NCBI RefSeq assembly: GCF_022539505.1
Contig: NC_061508.1
Coordinates: 266,420,736-266,484,735, forward strand
DNA length: 64,000 nt
From: Lolium rigidum
Taxonomy: Eukaryota > Streptophyta > Magnoliopsida > Poales > Poaceae
Direction of reading: 5' to 3'
This document shows, one piece after another, positions 1-11,605 of this stretch (position 1 is its first letter; every line of letters starts with the position of its first letter). The notes beneath the pieces are model-generated. The model saw nothing but the letters and a program-made list of their open reading frames with translations. It had not been told where the DNA came from and ran no database searches. The position numbers and the translations under genes are program-made.

Positions 1-329
1 GGCTTTTTTGCACATAGTTTATGATCTCATCAAACAAAAATGCATAGTTAATCGTCTGGAAATTAAGAATGCATTTGGTCCATCAAACAAGCCAGCCTTG
101 TGGTCAGAGGCAAACATGCTCAGTTTTTAAATCTGAACTTAACAACTGATACCTTGTTGCATCTTAACACCAGATGCTGATTATCTCTTTTTAACTCTGG
201 TGTACAAAGGATTTAAGTGAAAACCTTGTGCAATGCTCATGAAAGTTCAGAAAGGTTGTTAGACAAAATTAAAATTACATGTGTAATGAATCTGCGATCG
301 ACGAGAAACTAGTCCAACACTAACTAAGC

Positions 330-655
330 TGGTTTGGGCGTATCCAGCAGAGGCCCTGGAAGCACCAGTTAATAGTGGTATTCTGAAGGCTATGGAAAAT
401 ATTAGGAGGGGCAGAGGGTGACCAAATTTGACATGGACGAAGGCGGTAAAAAGCGACTTAAAGGATTGGAATGTTCCTAGAGATTTGGTTGTTGATAGGA
501 CTGCATGGAGATCAGCAATTCATGTCCCACAATCTTAGTTTACTCTCTTTGTTTATTTTTCTCTCCCTTTCTTTTGGTTCTTTTTGTTTCGCTTGGGTTT
601 CCTATCTAACTTACCCAACTTGCTTGTGAAAAAGGCTTTGATGTTGTTGGTGGTG
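330..655 (+). pseudogene. LINE 3' remnant (reverse transcriptase C-terminus plus 3' UTR)
   Basis: Reading in two frames gives the usual C-terminal end of grass non-LTR reverse transcriptases: a W-F-G-R-I-Q-Q-R-P stretch, then E-A-P-V-N-S-G after a frameshift, R-R-G-R-G followed by an in-frame TGA, P-N-L-T-W, D-L-K-D-W-N-V and D-R-T-A-W-R-S-A-I-H, ending in TAG at 536-538. Downstream pyrimidine-rich sequence and a CCAACTTG...AAGGCTTTG segment ending near 655 match the 3' UTR wording common to such elements. It is a dead 5'-truncated copy. Confidence in the LINE class is good; no family is named. Confidence 0.75.
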
Positions 656-1108
656 TGTAATCTACGACTGGTCATGTCAACACTGAGTGCACAATTTTCA
701 ACAACACAAGTAAGCAACTGAAAGCTTGATTGAATAGTCAATGTACAAAAATCACTGGAAAGAAGATTGCAAAAGTGAAAATAATATTACTAGCATTTCA
801 TAGAAAAAAGAAAGAATTGAACTGAGCAGTATCATAAATGAAAAGTTCAGATGAAGCTGCATTATCTTCTGGCACCAAACATCACGTAGCCAAGAATTAA
901 CTAGCACTGCCAGTATTGTTACATGTAATCTTAACTACACCAAGTAAAAATGAACCTGACGAACATGAATAGAAAATTCTTAGAAGCAACAAAAAATAAA
1001 TCTAAGAGAAAGCATAACTATCAGCATCCCCCCAAGATGACCACAATGTCGTAGGGGGTTTAAGTAGAGCAAGGTATTCTTATTCAGTAAAGCAGCGCCT
1101 ATCGGAGT
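656..1108. other. Spacer containing the probable 3' UTR of the SRP receptor gene
   Basis: AT-rich non-coding sequence between the LINE remnant and the stop codon of the minus-strand gene at 1109. The 3' UTR of that gene should occupy the part nearest 1108, but no single poly(A) signal stands out. Nothing else is recognised. Confidence 0.4.
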
Positions 1109-2920
1109 TCACTCCAGGAGGGTGTTGACGATGGATTTGACATTGAGTTTCTTGAGGTCGGTGTACGACTGACCACAGCCAACAAACATGACAGGAGCTC
1201 CAGAAACATACACCATAGAAAGAGCTGCTCCAACCTTGTCGTCAATGGTGTCAAACTTGGTGAGCAGGATGCCATCAATCGATCTAGCAGTTGGAGCAGT
1301 GGAAAGATCTGTCAGCTTCTGACTAAACTTAGTGAGCTGATCAACAGCGTCATTCCCCACCAGCGCCTCTCCAACAAACAAAACCAGGTCCGGATTATTG
1401 AGGTTGATGAGCTTCGAGAGCGCTCTCATGAGTGGCTCATTGTCCTGCATACGCCCAGCGGTGTCAACAAGAACAACATCTGTTTTGTTCCGAGCGGCTT
1501 CCTGAATCGCACCCTTGGCCACTACAGCTGGATCCCTTTCATATCCTTTCTCAAAAATAGGAATCTGAAGCCTGCGGGCATGAGTCCGCAGCTGCTCCAC
1601 AGCACCAGACCTGAAGGTGTCGCACGCTGCCAGCATGACAGTGAGGTCATGCTGCCGAAGCCAATAAGCAACCTTTGCGAGGTTGGTGGATTTCCCGACC
1701 CCATTCACCCCGACGAAGACGATGACGTACGGCGCGCCACGCTGCTTGGCAGCATGCACATCTCTCAGCACGTCAATGGATCGCCTCGGGGTCAAAATCC
1801 TAACGAGAGCATCTTCCATAGCTGCCTGAACAGAGGAGGAAACCCGCGTGAAGGATCCGAGCTGCTTGCCTACAAGGCTAGCTGCGACCGATTCGCAGAG
1901 CTTCTCCGCGATCTCCTCCGCCACGTTCTTGGTCATCAGCCGATCCTTCAGAGCTTTGAGTGCAGGTTGCAGGTCAGACATCTCCAGGGCCGCGTTGCCG
2001 CCTGCGATGCTCCTGAACATTGAGGAGAACCAGCCACTCTTTGCTGTGCTGCTCCTCGTGGCTTCATCCTGGTCCATCCCGCTCTTGCCCTGGTTGACCG
2101 CCGCCTGGTTCATCGCCGGAGCTCCTCTGGCGTCAGCTGGGTCTGAAAAATCCAAATCCTTGGCCGAAGGCACGTTATCCGGAATCCTCCTCCTCTTATC
2201 GGTTGTCACTGGTTTCTTGTCCCTGGGTGCGGGTTTATTCGGCTTGATCTTATGGTGTGGTCGGAAAATAAGTTGCAACTTACTCATGTCAAAAGCAGCA
2301 GCATTGCTGGGAGCTCCTTGCTCTTCCCCTTTCACAACCTCGCCACCGTTGCCGGCGTCAGAGTTCTCTTCCACAGCATTGAAGGTACCATCCACCGAGT
2401 TGTGCTCCTCCTGCTCGCCATCGGAGTCATCCTTCCCAGACTCGTCACCCGCCGTCTCACTCTCGCCACAACCACCACCACCACCACCACACTCGGGCAG
2501 GAGAACGCCGTCAGACCGAGCAGGACCGGGCTTCACGGGGACGGAGGCCGGACGTGCCGCGCGCGCCTCGGCCTCGAGGTGGAGCTGCCGGAACCGCTCC
2601 CCGAACCCGTCGTAGGACGCGCGGCGCGGGTGGTAGATCCGCGCGAACTCGGCGGCGACGGCGGCGAGGAGGTCGTCGACGTAGAGGAGGTGGAGCACCT
2701 TGCGGTAGACGGCGACGAAGACGAGCCCGAGCGCGTTGTGGAAGGCCCACCGGAGCGCGTGCGGGCCGTGCGCGAACCCGGAGGGGGAGGAGCGGCCGTC
2801 GAGGAGGAAGGACCGCACGAGGGCGTCCACCGGGGAGCCCTTCAGCGCGGCGGCGGCGCCGCCGGCCAACGACCACAGGATCAGGCCGCCGCGCGTGAAG
2901 ATGAGCAGCTCCTCCAGCAT
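1109..2920 (-). CDS. SRPRA: Signal recognition particle receptor subunit alpha (SR-alpha, FtsY-type GTPase)
   Basis: Single-exon gene of 603 codons. The protein docks SRP-ribosome complexes at the ER membrane by forming a GTPase heterodimer with SRP54. Residues 1 to about 150 are the SRX domain (start M-L-E-E-L-L-I-F-T-R-G-G, then L-G-L-V-F-V-A-V-Y and L-H-L-L-Y-V-D-D-L-L), which binds SR-beta. A charged, poly-Gly and Asp/Glu-rich linker follows to about residue 330. The NG domain carries the P-loop GVNGVGKST (near 404), DTFRSGAVEQL, DTAGRMQ (near 485), LLTKFD (near 554) and the closing G-Q-S-Y-T-D-L-K-K-L. The frame is open upstream to 3091, but the family begins at M-L-E-E-L, so I chose ATG at 2918-2920. 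The length fits plant SR-alpha. No breaks are seen. The upstream codons are GC-rich, as is typical for grass 5' coding sequence. Confidence 0.95.
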   Translation of the reverse strand: MLEELLIFTRGGLILWSLAGGAAAALKGSPVDALVRSFLLDGRSSPSGFAHGPHALRWAFHNALGLVFVAVYRKVLHLLYVDDLLAAVAAEFARIYHPRRASYDGFGERFRQLHLEAEARAARPASVPVKPGPARSDGVLLPECGGGGGGCGESETAGDESGKDDSDGEQEEHNSVDGTFNAVEENSDAGNGGEVVKGEEQGAPSNAAAFDMSKLQLIFRPHHKIKPNKPAPRDKKPVTTDKRRRIPDNVPSAKDLDFSDPADARGAPAMNQAAVNQGKSGMDQDEATRSSTAKSGWFSSMFRSIAGGNAALEMSDLQPALKALKDRLMTKNVAEEIAEKLCESVAASLVGKQLGSFTRVSSSVQAAMEDALVRILTPRRSIDVLRDVHAAKQRGAPYVIVFVGVNGVGKSTNLAKVAYWLRQHDLTVMLAACDTFRSGAVEQLRTHARRLQIPIFEKGYERDPAVVAKGAIQEAARNKTDVVLVDTAGRMQDNEPLMRALSKLINLNNPDLVLFVGEALVGNDAVDQLTKFSQKLTDLSTAPTARSIDGILLTKFDTIDDKVGAALSMVYVSGAPVMFVGCGQSYTDLKKLNVKSIVNTLLE

Positions 2921-3156
2921 CTCGTCGGCGGCGGATTTGGCGAGCGCGAAACCCTTGTTGGCGGCGACGCGGAAAACGATCGCGGTGGAACGGACGAACG
3001 GGAGAAGTTGGGGCTGGGGCTGGGGCTGGGCTATGTAGCGCTGAACCCGGACGAACCTGGCCCGGATTCGGACACTGTGTATTCCCGACACGGTCCGTCT
3101 ATCGGCCCTGGTAACCTGGATCGGGGAGTATGTCGTGATACCACGCCTCCACTGTG
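2921..3156 (-). promoter_or_regulatory. 5' UTR/promoter-proximal region of the SR-alpha gene
   Basis: GC-rich sequence immediately upstream of the chosen start; the reading frame stays open for 57 more codons (to 3091) without family similarity, so it is more likely 5' UTR. A short TGGGGC/CTGGGG triplication lies near 3010-3030. No clear TATA box is visible before the MITE at 3159. Confidence 0.35.
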
Positions 3157-3158
3157 TA

Positions 3159-3371
3159 TTTCCTCCGTCTCAGTTTATTATTCTTATCTGTCAGTCGTTA
3201 ATTTGACCTATATAATTTATTTAAATTGTACAATAAAAAAATTATATCATTAGAAAATAAAACATCTAAACTTTCTAACGCTATAATTTTTATAATATAT
3301 AATTAATGCTAACTTGATTAAATTTACGACCTAGAGGTACACACACGTCTAATAAACTGTGAGGGAGGGAG
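3159..3371. repeat. Stowaway-type MITE in the SR-alpha promoter
   Basis: Terminal inverted repeats: left reads (tt)cctccgtctcagttta, right is the complement of ctccctccctcacagttta. TA dinucleotides flank both ends (3157-3158 and 3372-3373), as expected for Tc1/Mariner-related Stowaway elements. About 213 bp, AT-rich core, no ORF. It lies about 240 bp upstream of the SR-alpha start codon. Confidence 0.8.
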
Positions 3372-3373
3372 TA

Positions 3374-4425
3374 CCACTTTTTAAAATTTACATTTTATGT
3401 ATTATGTGTAATAAATTGTAACAAATTTATGGGTGTTGAGAAGATGTGTGTTCACATTTTCTAAAATTTTCATAACCAAATTTGAAAATACACACAAAAA
3501 ACAGATTGCAATGTGAATAGTGTTGTTTTGTGTTTTCTTTTTGTGACACTAATCATATTGGATTCATCTTTTTTTTCCTGCATATTTAGAATTTGGTTCT
3601 GCAAATTCTAGGAATTGTAGACACTTATCTTGTAATCCATAAAAATTATTTTGGAATTATTTGACACTGGCAAACTTAAATTTTGAAAAATAGTAGTATG
3701 AAATGCTGGAAAAAGAATCCAGTGTTCCAAACAGCAATGAGGATGAACATACTCCCTTTTTTTATTCTGGGAATAGGATCAGCTGTCAAAAATGAACCTA
3801 AATTTTGGGAATTTTCGAACATACATGCAACTTCTCAAATTTTGATTATTCATCAATCTTCAAAAGCATCAAGGTTAGATACTCGTCGTGAGTTTACTTA
3901 TGTTTCAGGAAGTACTATGTTATAAACAAGAAATATTTGAAAAGTTATTAGCCAAAGTATGTTTCTCGCATTGCCAATACCATCAGATACAAGAAATTCT
4001 CTCGCTGGAGATGTGATAATAAATTAGAACTACTTTCTAAGATTCACTCAGGCGCCAGCCAGGCAGCGTTGCACATCGTTACTGAATCTGTACAAATTAT
4101 CCAAGGCACATCCCAGTGTTCAGTTCCCTTGTGTCCACAGGGACCAGCAATTCGCAATCAGTGAAACATATTTCAATTTGATTGAAAAGTTCAGACATGG
4201 TTGCAAAGGATTGAGATGAAAAAAACACGCCATGCCAATTGCCACGGACACCACCATACAAAGAATACAAAGGTCTATCCTGATCTAGATAAACTTCTCA
4301 GTTCAGCAACAAACTTCTCTAGGACATGATACTTGCTACTGCTACTAATAATAATTCCCGGTCGCTGGAAAGGCGATAGCACAAGCTAACATCACACAAA
4401 CCCAACCAAAAGAATACCATGTGGC
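3374..4425. other. Intergenic spacer between SR-alpha and the Rab gene
   Basis: AT-rich, non-coding. The part next to 4425 should be the 3' UTR of the minus-strand Rab gene; the part next to 3374 is distal promoter of SR-alpha. No repeat or RNA gene is recognised. Confidence 0.4.
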
Positions 4426-6621
4426 TCAACTGGAGCAGCAGCCACCCTTCTTCACTGCCGAGACATCATCCTTCATATTGATCTTTTCACCCTTGCCAGG
4501 GCCAGAACCTGAGTCTTCACCTGCTTCAACTGACCTCTTGCTCACGATGCGGTAAATCTGAGTTAAGACCTCAGAAAATGCATCTTCCACATTGGTGGAC
4601 TCCAGCGCAGAAGTCTCCATGAAATAGAGTGATTCTCTCTCTGCAAATCCCTTCGCTTCATCAGTTTGGACTGCTACAAGATGACGGAGATCAGACTTGT
4701 TGCCAACTAGCATAACAACTATATTTGGGTCCGTGTGGTCCCTCAGTTCCTTCAGCCAGCGCTCAGCATTCTCATAGGTCGCGTGCCGAGTGACATCATA
4801 CACAAGTAACGCTCCAACAGCACCACGGTAGTATGCACTAGTAATAGCACGATACCTGTGGCAGAATTCAGATCAGAAAGGAACCTGGTTAGTTAAGGCA
4901 GAAGTGAACCAAAACATGCAAAATTCTGAAGAAGTGAAAAGCAAGAGAATTCACTACAATAAAGAATCATAGAACAGTTCACAAAAAAGTATTGGCAAGA
5001 CATAATTAATGAGATAGTCTGTTCATTGGAGGAATTGCTTATCCACAGGTTTGAGCAACACAATTAACAGCAGGGCTGGACAGAGCCCCAATCCTGTGAA
5101 CGAATCAAATGTTGATGAGGAACACTAAAATGAAGCTTCAGAACATATTTTAATTACATGGACTTCAGAGCTATGATCAAGCCAATATGATCTCAAAATG
5201 TAGAGTTACATGTCAATGTATCATGAAACGCACTCATATATATAGAAAAAAAATGAAATAAACATTCTTGAGAATTATAAACCACATGAGTCGATGCTTC
5301 TGCCAATTAGAACCCCAGTTGATAGTATTTATACCGCTTGAGGCATGAAAGTGTCATGCGATCCGTATAGATTGTGGTACTGGATGACATGCCAGAAAAC
5401 CGACAGAATAATTCATAGAAAGAGTAAAACTTCATACAGAAAAAAAAATTATAACAATTCAGTTCACTTTCGAGTTGTCACACGGGTTATGGTACTACTA
5501 GCAAGAATTTGGCACTACCATTTTTGTTTGTTAAGCAATAGCTTGTCAAATCCTGCAGTGTCTTGCACATTCATGCCCATCCAGATTCTGATTAGCTTTT
5601 AATGAGGCAGTTACATCCACAATCTTGAGTTTTGTGGAACCACTTTGAATATAGTTTGGATGGGCTCCTTTTCGACCCCCTCTAGTGTTTGTGTGGGAGT
5701 TTGAATTCTTCTTCTACTCTTTATCAAGCAGTGGCAATTAACCTAAGACACAGCATCTGCTCTCTGACTCAACTACATGGAGTACAGGGTGCCCAACGAA
5801 ATCAATAGTACAGTATTAAAATTCCAGCACTATAAACAAATCAGGCGAGCCTCAAGCTAGTTTTTAGGCACATATATTGCACAATCTAGAAAACTGGTTG
5901 AATATGCGTTAGAAGATTTATTACAGTTTTGGATTATTAATAACCCTTTGGGTAGCAAAATCCTGCTTAATTATATGTTACTAGAGTAGTAACATTAACC
6001 TGTACAAATATGAGCGTGGTTTTAAGGTGGTAAGGCATCCCCAGGCACTCTGACACCTATGCGCCTAAAGCGGGCAAATTTCCAAGGCGATGCCAGGGCA
6101 CCTTATCGCCTAAGCGTCCTAAGTAGTATGCCTTAAAAGCCATGAATATGAGTAAGAATACTGAAGTTCTATTATAGCGCAGCCTTGAATAATAAGAAAA
6201 ATCCTGGTAAAAAAACATAAAAAAAATGCTCCGCACAAATACTGAAGTTCTGCTACTGATTTACACTTGTTGCAGTCTCCAAAAATGCAGATAGCAATGG
6301 ATGTCAAGGTCCTAATAAGTCAAAGTCATCGTTGATGATGACCAAATTAGTGAACCAATTGAGGCATGATACATGACTCAACATATCAACAGACAACTGA
6401 AAGAATTATGTGAGCACACGAATGCTAGGGCTGTTTCGAATCACAAACAGAGGGACTACTTGAGAGAAAGGATCAAAGCCACAAAACTAACTGCTATTTC
6501 TGGTTTGTGCAGAATGAATTGCCATACTAGCAACTAAATAACTAGGATAAAAGATGATGAGCATTAGATCATTAAAGTCATGCTTCATATATATACATAA
6601 TAGTAGAAAAACTAGTAAAAC

Positions 6622-6667
<46 letters not shown>

Positions 6668-7805
6668 AATCAGAAATAAGGACAAAACAAGTATGATTCT
6701 GAACAAAAAGAAGTAGAGAAGTACTCTATCTGCAAAAGGAGGTAATGCATCCTAACAACCAGTTCACAAGTAAATGATTCATCAGCAATGTCAAGGGCGT
6801 AACTAATGCATAGCAGAACTTGCGCAGCAAATGTAATGTGTTGTTCGGTTTTAGACTCTGGCCAATAATAAGCCTCACTTCTAAAAATAGTATACTTGGG
6901 AGGGATTAGAGCCTGGGCCAAGCACACCAACCATGCACCTAGCCAGAAACCAAATAAACACGCAATATCACTATCATGGTAGGACGTACCATTTAAGTTA
7001 CATGGACTTGAGATCAAGATTGAAGCATCACAGCGTCACTGTTGAAACCCTCACTGTCATCAGCAAGATAAAGCCACAGATTGTCACAGTTTATGCTGAC
7101 TAGAGATCATAATGCAGCGAGCTAAGCGTCGGGCTTGGCCAGTTTTATCACCAATATCACTACAAACACACCAATAATAGATCATAAGATTCTAGTACTT
7201 CCTAAAGTCTCCAAATTGTGCACCGCTCCACGGTATAGACCCCTACTTGCTCAAAAAAGACAGTCGACAAGATCCCTGCCTACCGATTCGCAAGCAACTG
7301 AGACCTGCAGCAAGGTCCTATGATCTATTAGCGTGACTGAACTAGGCACAAATCTTCCGTCTCCCCCAGCTAGCCGCACCAGCACGCAACATAATTCGGC
7401 GGCGAGATCCAACCAACGGGAGCCCCAAAGCAGACACGCTTCCAAGATGCACGCTTGCATCTGGATACGAACCACGCACAGATCTACGTGCAGCCGCGCG
7501 CGGCAGAGCGCAGATCTACCAGCAGCCGCGGCAGATAATAAGAGACAGGGAGCGGAAAGGGAGCGAGTTGAGGGAAAGAACCTTTCTTGTCCTGCGGTGT
7601 CCCAAATCTGGGCCTTGACGACCTTGCCGTCGACCTGGAGGGACCGTGTGGCGAACTCGACGCCGATGGTGGACTTGGACTCGAGGCTGAACTCGTTGCG
7701 CGTGAAGCGGGAGAGCAGGTTGGACTTGCCGACGCCGGAGTCGCCGATGAGGACCACCTTGAAGAGGTAGTCGTAGTCGTCCTCCGCCCGGTACCCCGCC
7801 GCCAT
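4426..7805 (-). CDS. RABA: RABA (Rab11-type) small GTPase, two exons
   Basis: Exon 1 is 7582-7805 and exon 2 is 4426-4855, joined by a 2.7-kb intron with GT (7581-7580) and AG (4857-4856) borders; the split Arg codon restores [10 protein letters not shown]. The spliced product is 217 residues, the usual Rab11 length. Motifs: P-loop GDSGVGKS (21-28), switch I S-T-I-G-V-E-F (45-51), WDTAGQE (68-74), NKSD (127-130), ETSALE (155-160), and a C-terminal G-G-C-C-S-S for double geranylgeranylation. RABA proteins direct trans-Golgi/endosome to plasma-membrane and cell-plate traffic. The ATG at 7803-7805 matches the family start M-A-A-G-Y; the open frame upstream to 8018 is 5' UTR. The large first intron after W-D-T-A-G-Q-E is typical of plant RABA genes. 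The subclass number (A1/A2) is not decided. Confidence 0.95.
6021..6139. repeat. MITE-like insert in the Rab intron
   Basis: A compact GC-richer block in an AT-rich intron. It begins GGTTTTAAGG and ends CCTTAAAAGCC, giving short inverted ends, with internal imperfect pairing between AAGGCATCCCCAGGC and GCGATGCCAGGGCACCTTATCGCC. It looks like a small non-autonomous DNA transposon. No target duplication was confirmed and the class is unknown. Confidence 0.4.
6623..6666. repeat. (GA)n microsatellite in the Rab intron
   Basis: About 21 uninterrupted GA dinucleotides. On the gene strand this is a CT repeat within the single intron. Long perfect dinucleotide arrays are typically length-polymorphic between accessions. 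Confidence 0.97.
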
Positions 7806-8249
7806 TGCTGCGCTCGAGCTCGGCGATCTGGGTCCGTGCAGGGGGGGTGGCGACGGTGTAAAAGAGGAAAGGAAGGAAAGGAGCACGGGGCACGGCAGCG
7901 AGCGAGCACGGAGGGGAGCGGTGCGTGATGAGCGCGTGGAGTGCGGCAAATGGGGGATCTTGGTCGGGTCGGGTCCGCCTACGTTTCGGGGATCGGGTCG
8001 GCGGCCGCTGCAGTCCACTGCGCTAGTACCGGAAGCGGTAGGAGAAGAGAAACAAATCTGACGCTTGGGCGGAAGTTCAGCACAAAATAAATCATTTTTA
8101 AAATTTTTATTTTTTTATTTTTTTCATTTTTTGGGTTTTTTTCATTTCTCGGAGGAAATGGAGGCCTCTCGGGCCACATGTGATCCGAGTCATCCGACCA
8201 AGCAACGTGGCGCCATCCTAGTTGCTCCTCTTCTCCTTCGGCGGTCTAC
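7806..8249 (-). promoter_or_regulatory. 5' UTR and promoter region of the Rab gene
   Basis: GC-rich, pyrimidine-rich leader next to the start codon (7806-7960), then an A/T homopolymer-rich stretch at 8090-8150. No canonical TATA box is seen, as is usual for housekeeping Rab genes. It ends where the LTR-like sequence begins at 8250. Confidence 0.4.
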
Positions 8250-10711
8250 TGTAAGGGTACATTGCCCTTATTTATGGTTTTGGTAATTAATGATAATCTT
8301 TATAGAATATTCAATAGGTAATGCTTGGAGACTTTTGTTAAGTATGGATGCCATGAAGATAAAAATATACCTTGAGTATTGGCATCAAGATCATCGATTT
8401 GAAGAGAAGGATATGATACGATCAGGAAGATCTAGATCATGAAAGTGTAGCTTTTTGGAGAAAATGCAGCTTGGAAAGTCTCCAGTGTGCAATCTGGCTT
8501 TGTCGGGCTCCCCGCCAAACCATTTTGTGGGTTGCCGGTTTGTGCGTCGGTGCCCGTCGGAGAGGTATACTGAGGCATCATCCGTTGCTGGATCGGCGGC
8601 TGTTGGTCAGTTTGGCGGGTGAATCAGCACTGCCGGTCTGGATGTCGATCGGTTCGGCGTATGGTTTGGCTCTGCCTACTTCCCGCCGGACTGGACCGGA
8701 ATGATTCCCTGAACGAATAGTTTTCTCCATTGAGCTATTTGGTTTCAACAGAAGAATTCAAAAACTGGCTCTAGGTTGGTGTCATGATAGTCTCATGAGA
8801 TGAGCTAGATTGACCAAGATTTAGATCATACAATCAAATTAAGGGTTCTTTATGTACCTCATGATATTGTCATAGAATATGAGAAGATACAAGGTTGACT
8901 AACACAAATAGTGAGGATTGAATTCAAGTTGGTCAACACATGAAGCATAAGAAATGTACCACATGAGATCAAATGATCTAGTGGTATGGTAAGCTTTGTC
9001 AATTATGCTTTATGAACCAACCCTTTATATATGTGCCTCCGCGTTGTCTATTATGGTTAGGTTTATTTTCATGGGCACGCATGCATCAAAAGTAATATTT
9101 CATATACCTTATGAGATGATAACATCAAGTGGTGATCGTCATCAAGGTTCAGAAAGAAAATTTCACGTTAAGCATCTCGAGAAGATAATATGCTTGAAGC
9201 CTATCATCCATTTGGTGGTAATTCACATGTGAAGATGTGCCTTAATGAAGATATCGCATAATGGTGCATACAGAAGCAAATGATAAGTCTTCATGAAGCA
9301 ATAATGATCAAGTGGAGCATTATGGTCTTGCCAGTTTTTCCTTTTACCAGTATCAAGGTGGTTGTTGGAAGATCGGGTTATAGGATAGATAATCACACTA
9401 TTAACAGGGCTTTCGGTTGAGCAACTTGATCATATCATCTTAGGGAGTTAAATCATTCGCTCGCTTTGCATCCCTTTATCCGTGTTGCTTCTTGGGTGTT
9501 TCTCTGTGTGAGGTTCTTGAGATTTTTTCTATATTTACATCAAGCCCAAGTTCATCGAAAACGAAATTCGTATGCATCTTCTATTGCGTTTTTCGAGTTT
9601 GGAGGTTTTACCGGGCAAAAGGTTAGGGAAATTTCACACCTCTACTTATTTGATATTTTAATCTCTTGCTCCTTATTGGGTTTATATTCTCTGTTAGATA
9701 GATCTTGTTTGCTTAACTTTTCAAAAGTCCCAAGTTTTCTAAAATAGGAGTCCGAAAACAAAAAGATATCACCATTTTCGTAAACCTAGTTTTCTGTCGG
9801 TGGTAAGTTTGGCCCGTCGGGCCTGGCGCCGGTTTGGTCCGTTTCTGTCGGGATCTACGCCGGTCTCCACTGAAACCCTCCTTCTAAAAAGTTGGGGCAA
9901 CTCGGTTTTGCCCCCGATTGGTCATATTTGCTTCTCCTATAAAAGTGGCTACTTCTCCAATGTTTTCTAAGGGTTCTTGAGCTTATTTTCTTCCACAATT
10001 GTTGAATCTCAAAAGCTTGCTTCCTCCCAACCTCTGCTCTGATTCTTGCATTTTTTGAGGGGTTTTAGAGAGGAGATCTAGATCTACAATCACCAGTAAT
10101 CAATTCCTCCTCTAAGTTAGGGGAACCCTTTGGATCCGGATCTTAGAATCATTGGTTATCGACCTCCACCATTGTTCTTCCTCTCCTTCCTAGCATCCGT
10201 TTCTTTGGTGATATTTGAGTGTGAAAATTTTGAACACCTTTGGTGTTCTTGCTTTGCATCCTTGCATAGTGTTGAGTTCTCCATTACAATTAGTTCGAGT
10301 GAGATACCATGAACTTGTTCTCTTGGAGGGTGACCTCCTAGTTAGCTTGGTGGTTGGTGCTCCGGTGACCTCTTCGTGAAGCCTTCGTGGAGCTTGTGAA
10401 GTGGTTGTGGATATTATTATATCCGGAGTGGAGGAAATCTAGCCATAAAGAAAGCACATTTGTCCTTCGTGAAATTGGCTTGGAGAAGAAGGTGAGCCTT
10501 CGTGGCATTCGGGAAACCTCCATGGTTACTGCATCTCTCCAACGTGATGTACTTCACTTGTTGTTGGTGCATTTAGTTGAGACTAGCTTATTTAGGTTTT
10601 GTTCTTGTAAAATAAATGTTAGTTCAATTCCACACTCTTACAAGCTAAATTCATATTTGTTTTAAAGTGCATATTCACCCCCCCCCCTCTAGATGACATC
10701 ACGTCCTTTCA
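8250..10711 (+). mobile_element. Probable solo LTR, Copia/Sirevirus-like (about 2.46 kb)
   Basis: Begins TGTAAGG and ends CCTTTCA, the inverted TG...CA ends of an LTR. It has a TATA-like CTATAAAAGTGG near 9938 and the tail attcacccccccccctctaga, which closely resembles the end of the LTRs at 18926 and 27730 here and of Sirevirus LTRs in general. A CG-rich block with GCCGG/CCGGC words (8500-8700) precedes the promoter. No primer-binding site follows and no internal domain is attached, so it is probably a solo LTR. A 5-bp target duplication was not found, so the boundaries or history are uncertain. Confidence 0.6.
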
Positions 10712-10737
10712 GCGGCACCATGCCTAGCCATCCCAAT

Positions 10738-11600
10738 TGAAAGGACACAAATGTCGCCTAGAGGGGGAGGGTGAATAGGAGGTTTAAAACTTTTACAATT
10801 ATGGCTTAACAAATGCGGAATAAAACTAGCATTTAATTTGTCAAACACAAAACCTATATAACTAGGGTTCACCTATGTGCACCAACAACTTATGCTAAAC
10901 AATGCAAGCAATTATGTGATAGAAAGATATATAACTTCAAGCACGAAGGCTATCACAAAGTAAAGTGCATAAGTAAATAGCTTGGGTATAGGAATAACCG
11001 AGGTGACGCGGAGACAACGATGTATCCCGAAGTTCACACTCTTGCGAGTGTTACTCTCCATTGGAGCGGTGTGGAGGACAAAGCACTCCAAACGCCACGA
11101 AGGCCTCACCCTATTCTCCTCTACCATTCCCACCAAAAGAGAAGTCCTCGATCCAGTATGGGACCTTGAGGGTGGTCACCGAACCCTCACAAAACTTGGG
11201 GCTATCTCCACAACTTAATTGGAGGCTCCCAGTATTCCGTCACAAAGGCCTTGCACTTGAGGAATCTCTACAGCTTAATTGGAGGCCCTAAGAACACCAC
11301 TAAGCCACAAAGCTACAAACTTGAGGCAATCTCCACAACTTAATTGGAGGCTCTATGAACACCACAAATACCACTAAGCTGTCTAGGGTCCAAAGACCCA
11401 AGAGGAACAAGCTCCGGGAACAAGCTCCCGAAGTGTATATCTCACGAACTTTCACCTCCACGTATCACCGCGGAGAAGTCAAACCGATGCACCAAATGCA
11501 ATGGCAAGAACACCACAAAGATGCTCAAGTCCTTCGCTCTAAAATTCCAAAAAAGCTACTAAAGGTATTGTGGGAATAAGAGAGGAAGAACAAAAGAAGA
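10738..11600 (-). mobile_element. Partial LTR related to the 8250-10711 element, opposite orientation
   Basis: Read on the minus strand, the sequence ends ...ttcaccctccccctctaggcg...tcctttca, the same tail as the neighbouring LTR, with matching upstream wording (ttgttggtgca...aggttttg...ttt). The two 3' ends face each other with about 26 bp between them. The 5' part is cut off by the Gypsy-like LTR at about 11606. Three imperfect tandem copies of a roughly 70-bp unit containing CTTAATTGGAGGC lie at about 11200-11355. Confidence 0.55.
11190..11355. repeat. Short tandem repeat, three imperfect units
   Basis: The phrase ATCTCCACAACTTAATTGGAGGC (with small changes) occurs three times, each followed by sequence ending in an 'aacaccac' or similar phrase. 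It is internal to the minus-orientation LTR fragment. Confidence 0.7.
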
Positions 11601-11605
11601 GGATG

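Noticed and set aside
2252..3253. 333-codon plus-strand frame opposite the SR-alpha gene
   Set aside because: Antisense shadow of a GC-rich coding region; low-complexity Arg/Gly/Glu composition and no family resemblance.
7484..7909. Alternative-frame proteins over Rab exon 1
   Set aside because: Shadow frames of the GTPase exon and its GC-rich 5' UTR.
8250..10711. A 5-bp target duplication for the probable solo LTR
   Set aside because: TCTAC on the left and GCGGC on the right do not match; the solo-LTR call rests on ends and promoter structure only.
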